DNA of 64,000 nt from MPNO01 sp965200535 (GTDB lineage Bacteria > Pseudomonadota > Alphaproteobacteria > MPNO01). Under the pieces are notes generated by a model. It saw only the letters and a list, made by a program, of their open reading frames with translations. It had not been told where the DNA came from and searched no databases. The translations under genes were made by a program, and so were the position numbers. Positions 1-8,214 of the stretch are shown in pieces (within the stretch, counting starts at the first letter, position 1; the number at the start of each line of letters is the position of its first letter). The DNA is taken from assembly GCA_965200535.1 (NCBI GenBank), contig CBDAUF010000001.1, positions 496,001 to 560,000 of the forward strand, given 5' to 3'.

Positions 1-666
1 ATCCACGCCGACGACACGGTGCTCGAGGGCCCGCTCGGCGAATGGACGGGCTACTACGCGGGGGGCCAGCGCGAGGAACCCGCCATCCGCATCGAGACCT
101 TCATGCACCGCGACGACCCGATCCTGACCGGCGCGATCCCGGCGGTTCCCCCCAACGACAACACCTTCTATCTCGGCACCTACCGCTGCGGCGCGGTGTG
201 GAACCAGCTCGAGGCGGCCGGCGTCCCCGAGGTTCGGGGGGTGTGGGCGCACGAGGCCGGCGGCAGCCGGATGTGGCTCACCGTGTCGATCAAGCAGATG
301 TACGGCGGGCACTCAAAACAGGCCGGGCTGATCGCCGCCTCCTGCCATGCCGGCGCCTATTCCAACCGCTGGGTGGTGGTGGTCGACGACGATATCGACC
401 CGACCGACATGGATGCGGTGGTGTGGGCAATGTGCACCCGGTTCGATCCGCGCGAGGACATGGAAACGATCCGCGGCGGCTGGAGCACCCACCTCGACCC
501 GATGTGCTACGACGGCGACAGCGACCGCCGCAACGCGCGCGTCGTCGTCGACGCCTGTATCCCGTTCAACCGGCGCGACAGCTTCCCCATCGTCGCCCGG
601 TCTTCGAAGGCGCTCGACGACCGCATTCGGGCGAAATACGCAAATGTCCTGCCCCGCGGCTCGTGA
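1..666 (+). CDS. UbiD family decarboxylase, C-terminal part (cut by window edge)
   Basis: The reading frame is already open at base 1 and runs 221 codons to TGA, so the N-terminal half lies outside the window. The motif GPLGEWTGYY near the visible start, and the following segment about bringing a value of a compound into a transport-like beta fold (PPNDNTFYLGTYR), match the UbiD family. These are prenylated-FMN dependent (de)carboxylases of aromatic or alpha,beta-unsaturated acids, acting in the cytoplasm. The C-terminal region is complete and ends in the usual length for the family. The UbiX prenyltransferase that makes the cofactor is not in the window. The next gene starts 77 bp downstream on the same strand. 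The family call is firm; the substrate is unknown, though the oxygenase and amidase neighbours make an aromatic acid likely. Confidence 0.85.
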   Translation: MHADDTVLEGPLGEWTGYYAGGQREEPAIRIETFMHRDDPILTGAIPAVPPNDNTFYLGTYRCGAVWNQLEAAGVPEVRGVWAHEAGGSRMWLTVSIKQMYGGHSKQAGLIAASCHAGAYSNRWVVVVDDDIDPTDMDAVVWAMCTRFDPREDMETIRGGWSTHLDPMCYDGDSDRRNARVVVDACIPFNRRDSFPIVARSSKALDDRIRAKYANVLPRGS

Positions 667-743
667 CGACGGCCGGAGCGCAAGGCAATTGTCGGACCGG
701 GCACGATCCTGATACCTTTGACCGGCATCCCGGAGGGACACCG

Positions 744-1673
744 ATGAGAACATTGAGGCTTGAAACAACGGCGCCGTTCCAGGGGCTCGCCGAACTCGTG
801 GCGGACCGGGAAGGGCTGTTCGAGGCCGAGGGCGTCAGGATCGAGTGGGTGGGCAGGGTCAATACCCCGCGCGAAATAGACACAAACGAAACCTCACCCG
901 ATGCATTTTCCGCCTTCGGCAGCCACGGCAACACCTTCGAGCAGGGCGGCGCCGACATGTACAACGCCTGCGAGTGGGGAAACTACCGCCGCGTACAGGA
1001 CAGCGCGGCCCGCGGCCGCCAGGTCGGCCGACGTTCGATCGTCACCTGTGCGGCGATCGTCGTCCGCCCCGATTCCGATGTCTTCACCCCGCAGCAGCTT
1101 GCCGGCCGCATGATCGGCGTGCCGTACTATTTCGGCACCCACTATCTGACGATGCATCTCCTCGAAGGTTTCATGCCGCGCGAGATGATCCGGACCTGCC
1201 GGGCGCCGAACGGCTCGGCGGGGCGCTACGATGCGATGTTCTCAGGCGAGATCGAGGCAACGACGCTGACCGAACCCTTCATCACGCTGGCCGAGAAGAA
1301 CGGCTGCCGGGTGCTCTGCGAGGCGCTCTATCACGGCACGGAGGTGGTCTCGGACTCGGTCGATGCGGAGACCTACGCCGCGTTCAACCGCGCCGTCTCG
1401 AAGGCCGTTCATCTGATCAACACGGACAAGAGGAAATACGCCGGGATCTTCCTCGAGTACCACGCCGGGCAGCATCCGGGACTCGCAGAACTCACCGTGG
1501 ACGACCTCAGGCTCAGCAGGATTCAGGTGACCGAACCGGCGCCGATCCCCGATCATGAACTCCAGCGCACATACGAATGGATGCGAAGCTGGAACATGCT
1601 CGACGACGTGGGTGAAACCAGTCTGATCGACGCGGAGCGCCAGACCCGGGCGCACGATCTGCTTGGCGCCTGA
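744..1673 (+). CDS. NMT1/SsuA-like periplasmic-binding-fold protein without signal peptide
   Basis: This encodes 309 aa. The ATG at 744 is chosen because CGGAGGG lies 7 bp upstream; the same frame stays open much further 5' but only as an antisense-type shadow of the UbiD gene. The protein has the type-2 periplasmic-binding fold seen in taurine/thiamine-precursor binding proteins (LRLETTAPFQGL at the start, LLEGFMPREMI about residue 145, DAMFSGEIEATTLTEPFITL about 165-185). It starts directly with the fold and has no signal peptide or lipobox, and no permease or ATPase is adjacent. Some proteins of this fold are enzymes (4,5-dihydroxyphthalate decarboxylase, THI5), so an enzymatic role is possible. 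It probably shares a transcript with the UbiD gene. The fold is fairly sure, the function open. Confidence 0.7.
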   Translation: MRTLRLETTAPFQGLAELVADREGLFEAEGVRIEWVGRVNTPREIDTNETSPDAFSAFGSHGNTFEQGGADMYNACEWGNYRRVQDSAARGRQVGRRSIVTCAAIVVRPDSDVFTPQQLAGRMIGVPYYFGTHYLTMHLLEGFMPREMIRTCRAPNGSAGRYDAMFSGEIEATTLTEPFITLAEKNGCRVLCEALYHGTEVVSDSVDAETYAAFNRAVSKAVHLINTDKRKYAGIFLEYHAGQHPGLAELTVDDLRLSRIQVTEPAPIPDHELQRTYEWMRSWNMLDDVGETSLIDAERQTRAHDLLGA

Positions 1674-1681
1674 GCCGGGAA

Positions 1682-1694
1682 CGCGGAGGCCGCG
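1682..1694. terminator. Short hairpin between convergent genes
   Basis: CGCGG-AGG-CCGCG is a perfect 5-bp stem with a 3-nt loop, in the 22-bp gap between two convergent genes. No T-run follows, so termination is only inferred from position. Confidence 0.3.
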
Positions 1695-1695
1695 G

Positions 1696-2070
1696 CTAAC
1701 GCGCCGCGGTGACCATGATCTCGATGAGGAATTCCGGCCGGGCCAGGTCGGCCTTGACGCACGCGCGCGCCGGCATGTTGTCGGGATCGATCCAGGCGTT
1801 CCAGACCTCGTTCATGGCGCCGAAATTCTCGAAATCGGTGATCCACAGGTTGGCCGACAGGATTTTCGACTTGTCGCTGCCGACCGACGCGAGCTGGGCA
1901 TCGATGTTATCGAGGATTTCCTGCGTCTGGGACTTGATGTCGGTGCCCGTATGCCCGACCTGCCCCGCCAGATAGATCGTGTCGCCATGCACGACGATGC
2001 CGCTCATCGAGGGCATCTGCTTCCCGTTTACAAGCCGGCCGTGTCTCGCCTGGTGCCGTTCGATCGTCAT
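1696..2070 (-). CDS. RidA family protein (YjgF/YER057c/UK114)
   Basis: This encodes 124 aa, the normal RidA length. RidA proteins are small cytoplasmic trimers that hydrolyse reactive enamine/imine intermediates released by PLP enzymes and amine oxidases. The signature is present: YLAGQVG near residue 33, the IDAQLASVG helix near 56, and the C-terminal PARACVKADLARPEFLIEI segment. That segment keeps the conserved arginine (Arg102) that defines active imine deaminases. The gene is divergent from the FAD oxidoreductase gene (91-bp gap) and convergent with the binding-fold gene. Enamine detoxification would fit a cluster that handles amides and amines, but the specific substrate is inference. 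Confidence 0.9.
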   Translation of the reverse strand: MTIERHQARHGRLVNGKQMPSMSGIVVHGDTIYLAGQVGHTGTDIKSQTQEILDNIDAQLASVGSDKSKILSANLWITDFENFGAMNEVWNAWIDPDNMPARACVKADLARPEFLIEIMVTAAR

Positions 2071-2161
2071 CCTTGTCCCCCGGTTCCGGTAATGAATCGA
2101 TGACTACGATGCCAGCGCAAGAGCGGCCGTGCAACGCCGTCAACGCGACGAAAGGATGGAT

Positions 2162-3580
2162 ATGAAAGTCGATCTGGCAGCGATCGGCGGCGGATTCGCG
2201 GGCATGACGGCGGCGCTTCGCGCGTCCGAACTTGGCCTCAAAACCGCGGTCATAGAGCGCGGCGAGGACAAGCATTACATGTGCAATTCGCGGGTCTCGA
2301 CCGGAGTGCTGCACATTGCGCTTGCGGATGCGGAGGACCCGCCCGAAGTCATTGTCGAGCGCATCATGGCCGCAACCTGCGAAACCGCGCGGCCCGATCT
2401 CGCGCGGACGTTCGGCGAAAACGGCGGGCGCACGCTCGCCTGGATGCGCGGCCGCGGCGCCCGGCTCGCATCGGTCCAAAGGCAAAACTACGGTCTGCCG
2501 GCCCTGACCCCGACCCGCAGGATGGGCGCCGGGCTGGACTGGGAAGGAAACGGTCCGGACCGCCTGCTGCGAAACCTCGCCGAACTGCTCGAGGAGGCCG
2601 GGGGCGCAATTCTTCGGGGCACCGAGGCGCTCGGCCTCTTCATGGAGGGAGGAACCTGCCGGGGGGTGGAGATCCGGAACGCGAACGGCCGTTCCACGAT
2701 CGAGGCGCGTGCGGTCGTGATCGCCGACGGCGGTTTCCAGGCCGACCGTGCGCGCCTCGCCCGGAACATCGCCGGACAGCCGGACCGCATTCGCCAACGC
2801 AACACCGAGACAGGGCGCGGCGACGGGCTGCGCATGGCTGAGACGGCGGGAGCCGCGCTGGTCGGGCTCGACAAGTTCTACGGCCATGTGCTCGCGCGGG
2901 ATGTAATGACGAACCCCCAATTGTGGCCCTATCCCCAGGTCGACGTGATCTGCGCCTCTGGAATCGTGGTCGGCGGCGACGCCCGACGGTTCGCCGACGA
3001 GGGGCTCGGCGGCGTCTACATGACCAACGCCATCGCCGGGCTGGAGGATCCGTTGAGTGCGACGGCGATCTTCGATTCGACCGTCTGGGAGCGGGCGAGG
3101 ACAGCGGACATCGTGCCGCCCAACCCCGTCCTGGTGGAAGCCGGAGGGACGCTGCACGAGGCCGGCACGATCGGGGAACTGGCGGCGAAGGCGGGGCTCG
3201 ATGCCGGCGCGCTCTCGGAGACGGTGGCCGCGTTCAACGCGGCGGTGAAGGAAGGCCGCGCGGGGGATCTCCAGCCGGCCCGAACCGCCGAACGATACGC
3301 CCCGGTGCCGATCGAGACTCCGCCCTACCATGCGATCCCGCTCGCCGCCGGCATCACGGTGACGATGGGCGGCGTCGCTGTCGACGGCGCAGCGCGGGTA
3401 CTCAGGCCGGACGACACACCGATTCCCGGTCTCTATGCGGCGGGCTCCACCGCGGGCGGCGTCGAGGGCGGTCCGAACGCCGCGTATATCGGAGGGCTGA
3501 TCAAGGCCTTTCTTCTCGGCCTGGTCGCGGCGGAGACCGCCGCATGCGAGATCGGGGCGGCCGACCCCCAGGACAACTGA
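2162..3580 (+). CDS. FAD-dependent oxidoreductase, fumarate reductase/tricarballylate dehydrogenase-like flavoprotein
   Basis: This encodes 472 aa from ATG 2162, six bases after an AAAGG ribosome site; GTG and ATG candidates a few codons upstream lack spacing. An N-terminal GGGFAGMTAALRA dinucleotide loop (residues about 9-21) and a C-terminal IPGLYAAGSTAGGVEGG segment are typical of the FAD_binding_2 family that includes fumarate reductase, tricarballylate dehydrogenase and 3-ketosteroid dehydrogenases. There is no signal peptide and no heme or Fe-S partner nearby, so it is probably a soluble cytoplasmic dehydrogenase or reductase. The stop is 16 bp from the amidase start, so the two are co-transcribed with the Rieske gene beyond. 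The substrate cannot be read from the sequence. Confidence 0.8.
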   Translation: MKVDLAAIGGGFAGMTAALRASELGLKTAVIERGEDKHYMCNSRVSTGVLHIALADAEDPPEVIVERIMAATCETARPDLARTFGENGGRTLAWMRGRGARLASVQRQNYGLPALTPTRRMGAGLDWEGNGPDRLLRNLAELLEEAGGAILRGTEALGLFMEGGTCRGVEIRNANGRSTIEARAVVIADGGFQADRARLARNIAGQPDRIRQRNTETGRGDGLRMAETAGAALVGLDKFYGHVLARDVMTNPQLWPYPQVDVICASGIVVGGDARRFADEGLGGVYMTNAIAGLEDPLSATAIFDSTVWERARTADIVPPNPVLVEAGGTLHEAGTIGELAAKAGLDAGALSETVAAFNAAVKEGRAGDLQPARTAERYAPVPIETPPYHAIPLAAGITVTMGGVAVDGAARVLRPDDTPIPGLYAAGSTAGGVEGGPNAAYIGGLIKAFLLGLVAAETAACEIGAADPQDN

Positions 3581-3596
3581 ATTTCGGGAGGAAGCG

Positions 3597-5126
3597 ATGC
3601 AATACGAAGCGCCGAGCAAAAGCGCAATCAGGGAGATCGCCGAGGAGATCGGCTTCACGGTAGACGACGCGACCGCAGAGGACATGCGGGCCTTTTGGGC
3701 GCCCTTCGTCGATGCCTTCAACCAGGTCGAGGAAATGCCCGACGAACTGCCGCCGGTAAAGTACGCACGCGGCGAGTGGGCGCGGCCCGACCGGTCGGAT
3801 AACCCGCACGGCGGCTGGTACGTCAAGGCGCGGATCGACGGCGCCGCCGACGGTCCGCTCAAGGGCAAGACGCTGGCGATCAAGGACAGCGCCTGCATCG
3901 CCGGGATTCCGATGATGAACGGCGCATCGGTGCTGGAGGGCTACGTCCCCGACATGGATGCGACCGTGGTCACCCGGGTTCTCGACGCCGGCGGCACCAT
4001 CCTCGGCAAGTCGGTGTGCGAGTACTTCTGCGTTTCGGGCGGCAGCAACACCTCGTCCTCGGACATCGTCGAAAGCCCGCGCAACCCGGGGCACACGCCG
4101 GGCGGTTCCTCGACCGGCAGCGCGGCGCTGGTGGCCGCGGGCGAGGTCGATATGGCGCTCGGCGGGGACCAGGCGGGATCGGTCCGCATCCCGGCGTCGA
4201 TGAGCGGAATCGTCGGCCTCAAGCCGACCTTCGGCCTCGTCCCCTATACCGGGATCATGGGAATCGAGACGACCATCGACCATGCCGGACCGATGACTGG
4301 CACAGTGGCCGACAACGCCCTCTTCCTGGAGGCCATTGCCGGCGAGGACGGGTTCGATTCGCGCCAGCGCGTGCCGTCCGTGGACAGTTACACCGACGCG
4401 CTCGGCAGCGATGTCCACGGCCTGCGAATCGCCGTCGTCGCGGAGGGGTTCGGCCGCTACGACTCGCTGCCCGACGTCGATGCGACGGTACGCGCCGCCG
4501 TCCGCCGCCTCGAGGCGATGGGAGCCGAAATCACCGAGGTCTCGATCCCGATGCACATGGCGGGGCTCGCGATCTGGGGGGCAATCTGCGGCGACGGGAT
4601 GTACTATACCATGTTCCGCGGCTACGGGTTCGGCAAGAACGCGAGCGGCGTCTACCCGACATCGCTGGTCGATGCGATGGCACGCGCGGCCGGCCGCACC
4701 GGGGAATTCCCGCACACCTTCCGTTTCGGCCTGCTGCTCGGGCGTTATACGGACAAGGCCTATGGCGGGCATTTCCATGCCAAGGCGCAGAACCAGCGGC
4801 GCGCGCTTACGGCAGCCTACGACGCGGCGCTTGCGGAATGCGACCTGCTGCTGATGCCGACGACGCCGATGACGACGTCGAGGATCCCGCCGCGCGACGC
4901 ACCGTTCCTGGAAACGATGGGGCACTGCTGGGAGGCGATCGGCAACACGGCGCCGTTCAACGTCAGCGGCCATCCCGCCATATCGGTTCCGTGCGGGCTG
5001 GGCGATGGCGACAAGCCGGTCGGCCTGATGCTGGTCGGGCGCCATTTCGAGGAAACCACGCTCTACCGGGCGGCGCACGCCTGGGAGCAGTCCTGCGACT
5101 GGCAAACCCTCGGCGCTTCGGGATAG
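3597..5126 (+). CDS. Amidase (amidase-signature family)
   Basis: This encodes 509 aa with a clear ribosome site (GGGAGGAAG) ahead of ATG 3597. It has the amidase-signature catalytic triad: Lys96 (LAIKDSA), cis-Ser171 in GGSSTGSA and nucleophile Ser195 in GGDQAGSVR, with the usual 24-residue spacing between the serines. The segment IPMMNGASVLEGYVPD and the long N-terminal region place it with the enantioselective/aryl-amide amidases that often accompany nitrile hydratases; no nitrile hydratase is present here. It would hydrolyse a carboxamide to the acid plus ammonia in the cytoplasm. The amidase at 8215-9726 is a close paralogue. It sits between an FAD oxidoreductase and a Rieske oxygenase, probably in one operon. 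Family very sure, substrate unknown. Confidence 0.92.
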   Translation: MQYEAPSKSAIREIAEEIGFTVDDATAEDMRAFWAPFVDAFNQVEEMPDELPPVKYARGEWARPDRSDNPHGGWYVKARIDGAADGPLKGKTLAIKDSACIAGIPMMNGASVLEGYVPDMDATVVTRVLDAGGTILGKSVCEYFCVSGGSNTSSSDIVESPRNPGHTPGGSSTGSAALVAAGEVDMALGGDQAGSVRIPASMSGIVGLKPTFGLVPYTGIMGIETTIDHAGPMTGTVADNALFLEAIAGEDGFDSRQRVPSVDSYTDALGSDVHGLRIAVVAEGFGRYDSLPDVDATVRAAVRRLEAMGAEITEVSIPMHMAGLAIWGAICGDGMYYTMFRGYGFGKNASGVYPTSLVDAMARAAGRTGEFPHTFRFGLLLGRYTDKAYGGHFHAKAQNQRRALTAAYDAALAECDLLLMPTTPMTTSRIPPRDAPFLETMGHCWEAIGNTAPFNVSGHPAISVPCGLGDGDKPVGLMLVGRHFEETTLYRAAHAWEQSCDWQTLGASG

Positions 5127-5149
5127 GGCGCCCGTCCTTCGCCGGAACA

Positions 5150-5181
5150 TTGTCGAACAGAAGGAACGCTGATAGCGTTCC
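5150..5181 (+). promoter_or_regulatory. Predicted promoter with perfect palindromic operator in front of Rieske oxygenase gene
   Basis: TTGTCG (5150-5155), a 17-bp spacer and TAGCGT (5173-5178) make a plausible sigma-70 promoter. Overlapping the -10 hexamer is the perfect inverted repeat GGAACGCT-GAT-AGCGTTCC (5163-5181, 8-bp arms). A repressor binding here would block the promoter. The Rieske start is 36 bp further on. Both elements are read from the sequence; function is inferred. Confidence 0.5.
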
Positions 5182-5217
5182 GTTCGCTTGGCAGGGGCGG
5201 GATACCGGGAGAGGGCG

Positions 5218-6330
5218 ATGTTTCTCAGAAACTACTGGTATGTTGCGGCTTGGGACCATGAGATCGGCCGGAAGCCGGTTGCCCGCACGATCCTCGGCGA
5301 GCCGGTCGTCATGTATCGGACCGAAGACGGCGGGGCGGTCGCGTTCGAGGACCGCTGCTGCCACCGCCGCGCACCGCTGTCCTTCGGACGGGTAACCGGG
5401 AACAATCTCCAGTGCGGCTATCACGGAATTGTCTATGCTCCCGACGGGACGGTCATCGGCGTCCCGGGCCAGACCCGGATTCCGCCGAATTCGCGTGTGC
5501 GAACCTATCCGCTGGTCGAACGCTGGCAATTCCTGTGGATATGGATAGGCGATCCAGCGCTTGCCGACGAAGCCGAAATTCCCGAACTTCACTGGCATGA
5601 AGACCCAGCCTGGACGATGGTTTCGGGCTATCTCCATGTCGACGCGCATTACCAGCTTCTGGTCGATAACCTTCTCGATCTTACCCACGAGACGTTTCTG
5701 CATGCCTCCACCATCGGCAACGAGCACGTCGCCAATACCCCCCTTGCCAGGGTGGAGCGCGATTCGCTGGATGGAGTGAAGGGCACCGCGCTGGAGCGCG
5801 TCGCGCGCGACGTGCCGAGCGTCACCGCGACCCGCTGGATGTACGATATCGACCCACCGCCCTTCTACGCACGTTCGGGCGGCTTCGACAGGACGGGCGA
5901 GCGGGTCGACCGCTGGCAGATCATCCGCTTCGAACCGCCGTCGCACGTCTGGCTCGATGTCGGCGTTGCGCTGGCCGGCACCGGCGCGCCCGAGGGCGAC
6001 CGCTCGAAGGGCGTCACCCATACGGTGATCGATGCGCTGACGCCCGAGACCGAAACCTCAACCCACTATTTCTGGACCTTCCCGCGCAATCACCAGCTCG
6101 CGGACGCAGAACTCTCCGACTACTTCAAGAAGGGGGTCGACAAGACCTTCCTTGAGGACAAGTGGATGCTGGAAGGCCAGCAGCGCACAATCGATGCGGA
6201 CCCGGGCGCACCGATCATCGACATCAACGCCGATGCGGGCGGTATTGCGGCGCGCAACATCGTGGCGCAGTTGCTCGAGGAAGAGACATCGGGCAAGGGC
6301 AAGGTGGCCACAGCCCTGCACCAGGCGTAG
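5218..6330 (+). CDS. Rieske [2Fe-2S] oxygenase, VanA-like terminal oxygenase
   Basis: This encodes 370 aa. ATG 5218 follows GGGAGAGGG and gives the typical start MFLRNYWYVAAW of vanillate-demethylase-type oxygenases. The Rieske cluster ligands are Cys47/His49 and Cys66/His69. The mononuclear iron site is in DNLLDLTHETFLH (His157, His162, with a later Asp). These enzymes use O2 and electrons from a flavin/ferredoxin reductase to O-demethylate, N-demethylate or hydroxylate aromatic compounds; no VanB-like reductase gene is in the window. It lies downstream of the amidase with its own predicted promoter and operator, and is convergent with the YejA-like gene, only 8 bp apart. A second member is at 22269-23309. 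Confidence 0.9.
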   Translation: MFLRNYWYVAAWDHEIGRKPVARTILGEPVVMYRTEDGGAVAFEDRCCHRRAPLSFGRVTGNNLQCGYHGIVYAPDGTVIGVPGQTRIPPNSRVRTYPLVERWQFLWIWIGDPALADEAEIPELHWHEDPAWTMVSGYLHVDAHYQLLVDNLLDLTHETFLHASTIGNEHVANTPLARVERDSLDGVKGTALERVARDVPSVTATRWMYDIDPPPFYARSGGFDRTGERVDRWQIIRFEPPSHVWLDVGVALAGTGAPEGDRSKGVTHTVIDALTPETETSTHYFWTFPRNHQLADAELSDYFKKGVDKTFLEDKWMLEGQQRTIDADPGAPIIDINADAGGIAARNIVAQLLEEETSGKGKVATALHQA

Positions 6331-6338
6331 CGGATCCC

Positions 6339-8159
6339 TTACCGGTCGGTTCCCGCATTCGCCGGTTTCGCCCACCAGGCATCGAGCACAATCCCGTAAA
6401 GGGGGGTGACCGCGGGGCGGCCGAACCGGTCCCAGTAAGCGACCCGGTCGTCCTCCAGATGATAGAGGGGGATGAAATGGTGCCCCCACAGCAGCACCCG
6501 GTCCATGGCGCGCACAGTATCGACGAAGGCATCGCGCCGGCGCGCTTCGGTCATGCGCTCGATGAGGGCATCGACCGCGGGATCCCTGATTCCGGGATAG
6601 TTGCGGGTCCCCTCCTGGCCGGCCGCCTGGGTGCCCCAGTAGAACGCCTGTTCGTTGCCCGGTGAGAGGGACATGCCCCAGCGATAGACGATCATGTCGA
6701 AGTCGTAGACGTTCAGCCTGTACTGGTATTGAGACGTGTCCACCGTTCTGACCCGCGCCCTGATGCCGAGGCGCCTCAGATTGCGGGCAAAGGAAAGGGC
6801 GATCTTCTCTTCCGCCGGGTCCACCAGAAGAATCTCGAACGCCATCGGCGGCCCGCCGCCCGCCCGCTGCAGCAACCCTTCCCGCACCGTCCAGCCGGCG
6901 TCGGCTAACAGGCGGCGCGCTGCCTTGAGGTTCGCCCGGATACCGCCTTCGACGCCAGGCGGTCTGTAGGGTTTCTCGAACAGTTCGCGGGGAAGCTTGT
7001 TTCGGAAGGGTTCGAGCAGGCCGCGCTCTCGGCCCTGCGGTACGCCGCGCGAGGCGAGTTCGGAGTTGTCGAAGATGCTGCGCGTACGCACGTAGGCGCC
7101 GTGCAGCAGCGTCCTGTTGATCGAAGCGAAATCGAAGGCGTGGGCGAGCGCGTATCTCACCCTGCGGTCGGCGAAGAACTCTCGGCGCGAATTGAACACG
7201 AGGGCCGACATGCCGGAAGGCCGGCCATGCGCGAGTTGTTCGCGTTTCACGCGGCCGTCCGCGGCCGCCGGGAAATCGTACGCAGTCGCCCAGCGCTTTC
7301 CGGAAAGTTCCAGGCGGAGGTCGTACTCGCCGCTCTTGAACGCCTCCATCATCACGTCGCCGTCGCGGTAGTAGTCGTAGCGGACGCGGTCCAGGTTGTG
7401 CTGCCCGCGGTTGATCGGCAGGTTGCGCCCCCAATAGCCGGGGTCGCGGCGGTAGACGATACTGCGGCCGGCATCGACACTTTCGACGCGGTACGGGCCG
7501 CTTCCGACCGGCGGATCCAGCGTCGTTTTCTCGAACGTCCTCGCTGCGTAGTAGGCCTTCGACAGGATCGGCATCAGCCCGAGGATCAACGGCAGTTCGC
7601 GGTCCGGAGACGCGGAATCGAACACGAACCGGATCGACCGGTCATCGGGCTGCTCGATGCGCACGACCTGCCGGTAATAGAGCCGGTGGTTGGGCCTGCC
7701 CTGCTCCTTCAGGGTCTCCCACGAAAAGACCACATCGTCCACGGTGACCGGGCGGCCGTCGTGGAAGCGCGCTTCCGGCCGCAGCACGAAGGTTGCCGAA
7801 GACCGGTCGTCCGGCACCTCGATCGACTCTGCGATCAGACCGTAAAGGGAGAACGGCTCGTCCCAGGTTCGCTTGAGAAGGCTCTCGAAAACCAGATGGC
7901 GGCCGTGCGCCGGCACACCCTTGACGATAAACGGGTTGAGGCTGTCGAAGGTCCCTGCCACCGCACGCCGGATCCCGCCGCCCTTGGGCGCGTCCGGGTT
8001 GACATAATCGAGATGCGCGAACCCGGCCGGGTATTTGAGGCCGCCATGCATGGCGATGCCGTGAGACTGCGCAGCGGCCGGCTGTGAACCGCCGCAAAGC
8101 AACGCCGCGGCGACAAGCGCCGCCGCGCATCCCGCCGGCCGTAGAAGCAGAAACGGCAT
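6339..8159 (-). CDS. YejA-like extracellular solute-binding protein (family 5 ABC transporter)
   Basis: This encodes 606 aa from the ATG at 8159; longer starts would put charged residues before the signal peptide. Residues 1-30 form a Sec signal peptide ending AAAQS; the cysteine in LLCGG is not a good lipobox because the residue before it is leucine. The mature start, HGIAMHGGLKYPAG and LDYVNPDAPKGG, is characteristic of YejA, the binding protein for microcin C and related oligopeptide-like molecules. The rest is a DppA/OppA-type fold. No YejB/E permease or YejF ATPase is adjacent, so it is an orphan. It is the last gene of the minus-strand operon with the amidase (55-bp gap) and amide-type ABC transporter. 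The ligand is unknown. Confidence 0.85.
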   Translation of the reverse strand: MPFLLLRPAGCAAALVAAALLCGGSQPAAAQSHGIAMHGGLKYPAGFAHLDYVNPDAPKGGGIRRAVAGTFDSLNPFIVKGVPAHGRHLVFESLLKRTWDEPFSLYGLIAESIEVPDDRSSATFVLRPEARFHDGRPVTVDDVVFSWETLKEQGRPNHRLYYRQVVRIEQPDDRSIRFVFDSASPDRELPLILGLMPILSKAYYAARTFEKTTLDPPVGSGPYRVESVDAGRSIVYRRDPGYWGRNLPINRGQHNLDRVRYDYYRDGDVMMEAFKSGEYDLRLELSGKRWATAYDFPAAADGRVKREQLAHGRPSGMSALVFNSRREFFADRRVRYALAHAFDFASINRTLLHGAYVRTRSIFDNSELASRGVPQGRERGLLEPFRNKLPRELFEKPYRPPGVEGGIRANLKAARRLLADAGWTVREGLLQRAGGGPPMAFEILLVDPAEEKIALSFARNLRRLGIRARVRTVDTSQYQYRLNVYDFDMIVYRWGMSLSPGNEQAFYWGTQAAGQEGTRNYPGIRDPAVDALIERMTEARRRDAFVDTVRAMDRVLLWGHHFIPLYHLEDDRVAYWDRFGRPAVTPLYGIVLDAWWAKPANAGTDR

Positions 8160-8214
8160 ACCGTGCGCTCTCCCGAAACTTGCCGCGCGCCCGCGGCGGC
8201 CAGGCATTCGGCCT

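Noticed and set aside
6339..8159. Lipoprotein signal in the YejA-like protein
   Set aside because: Cys in LLCGG is preceded by Leu, not Ala/Gly/Ser; the signal-peptidase I site at AAAQS is better.
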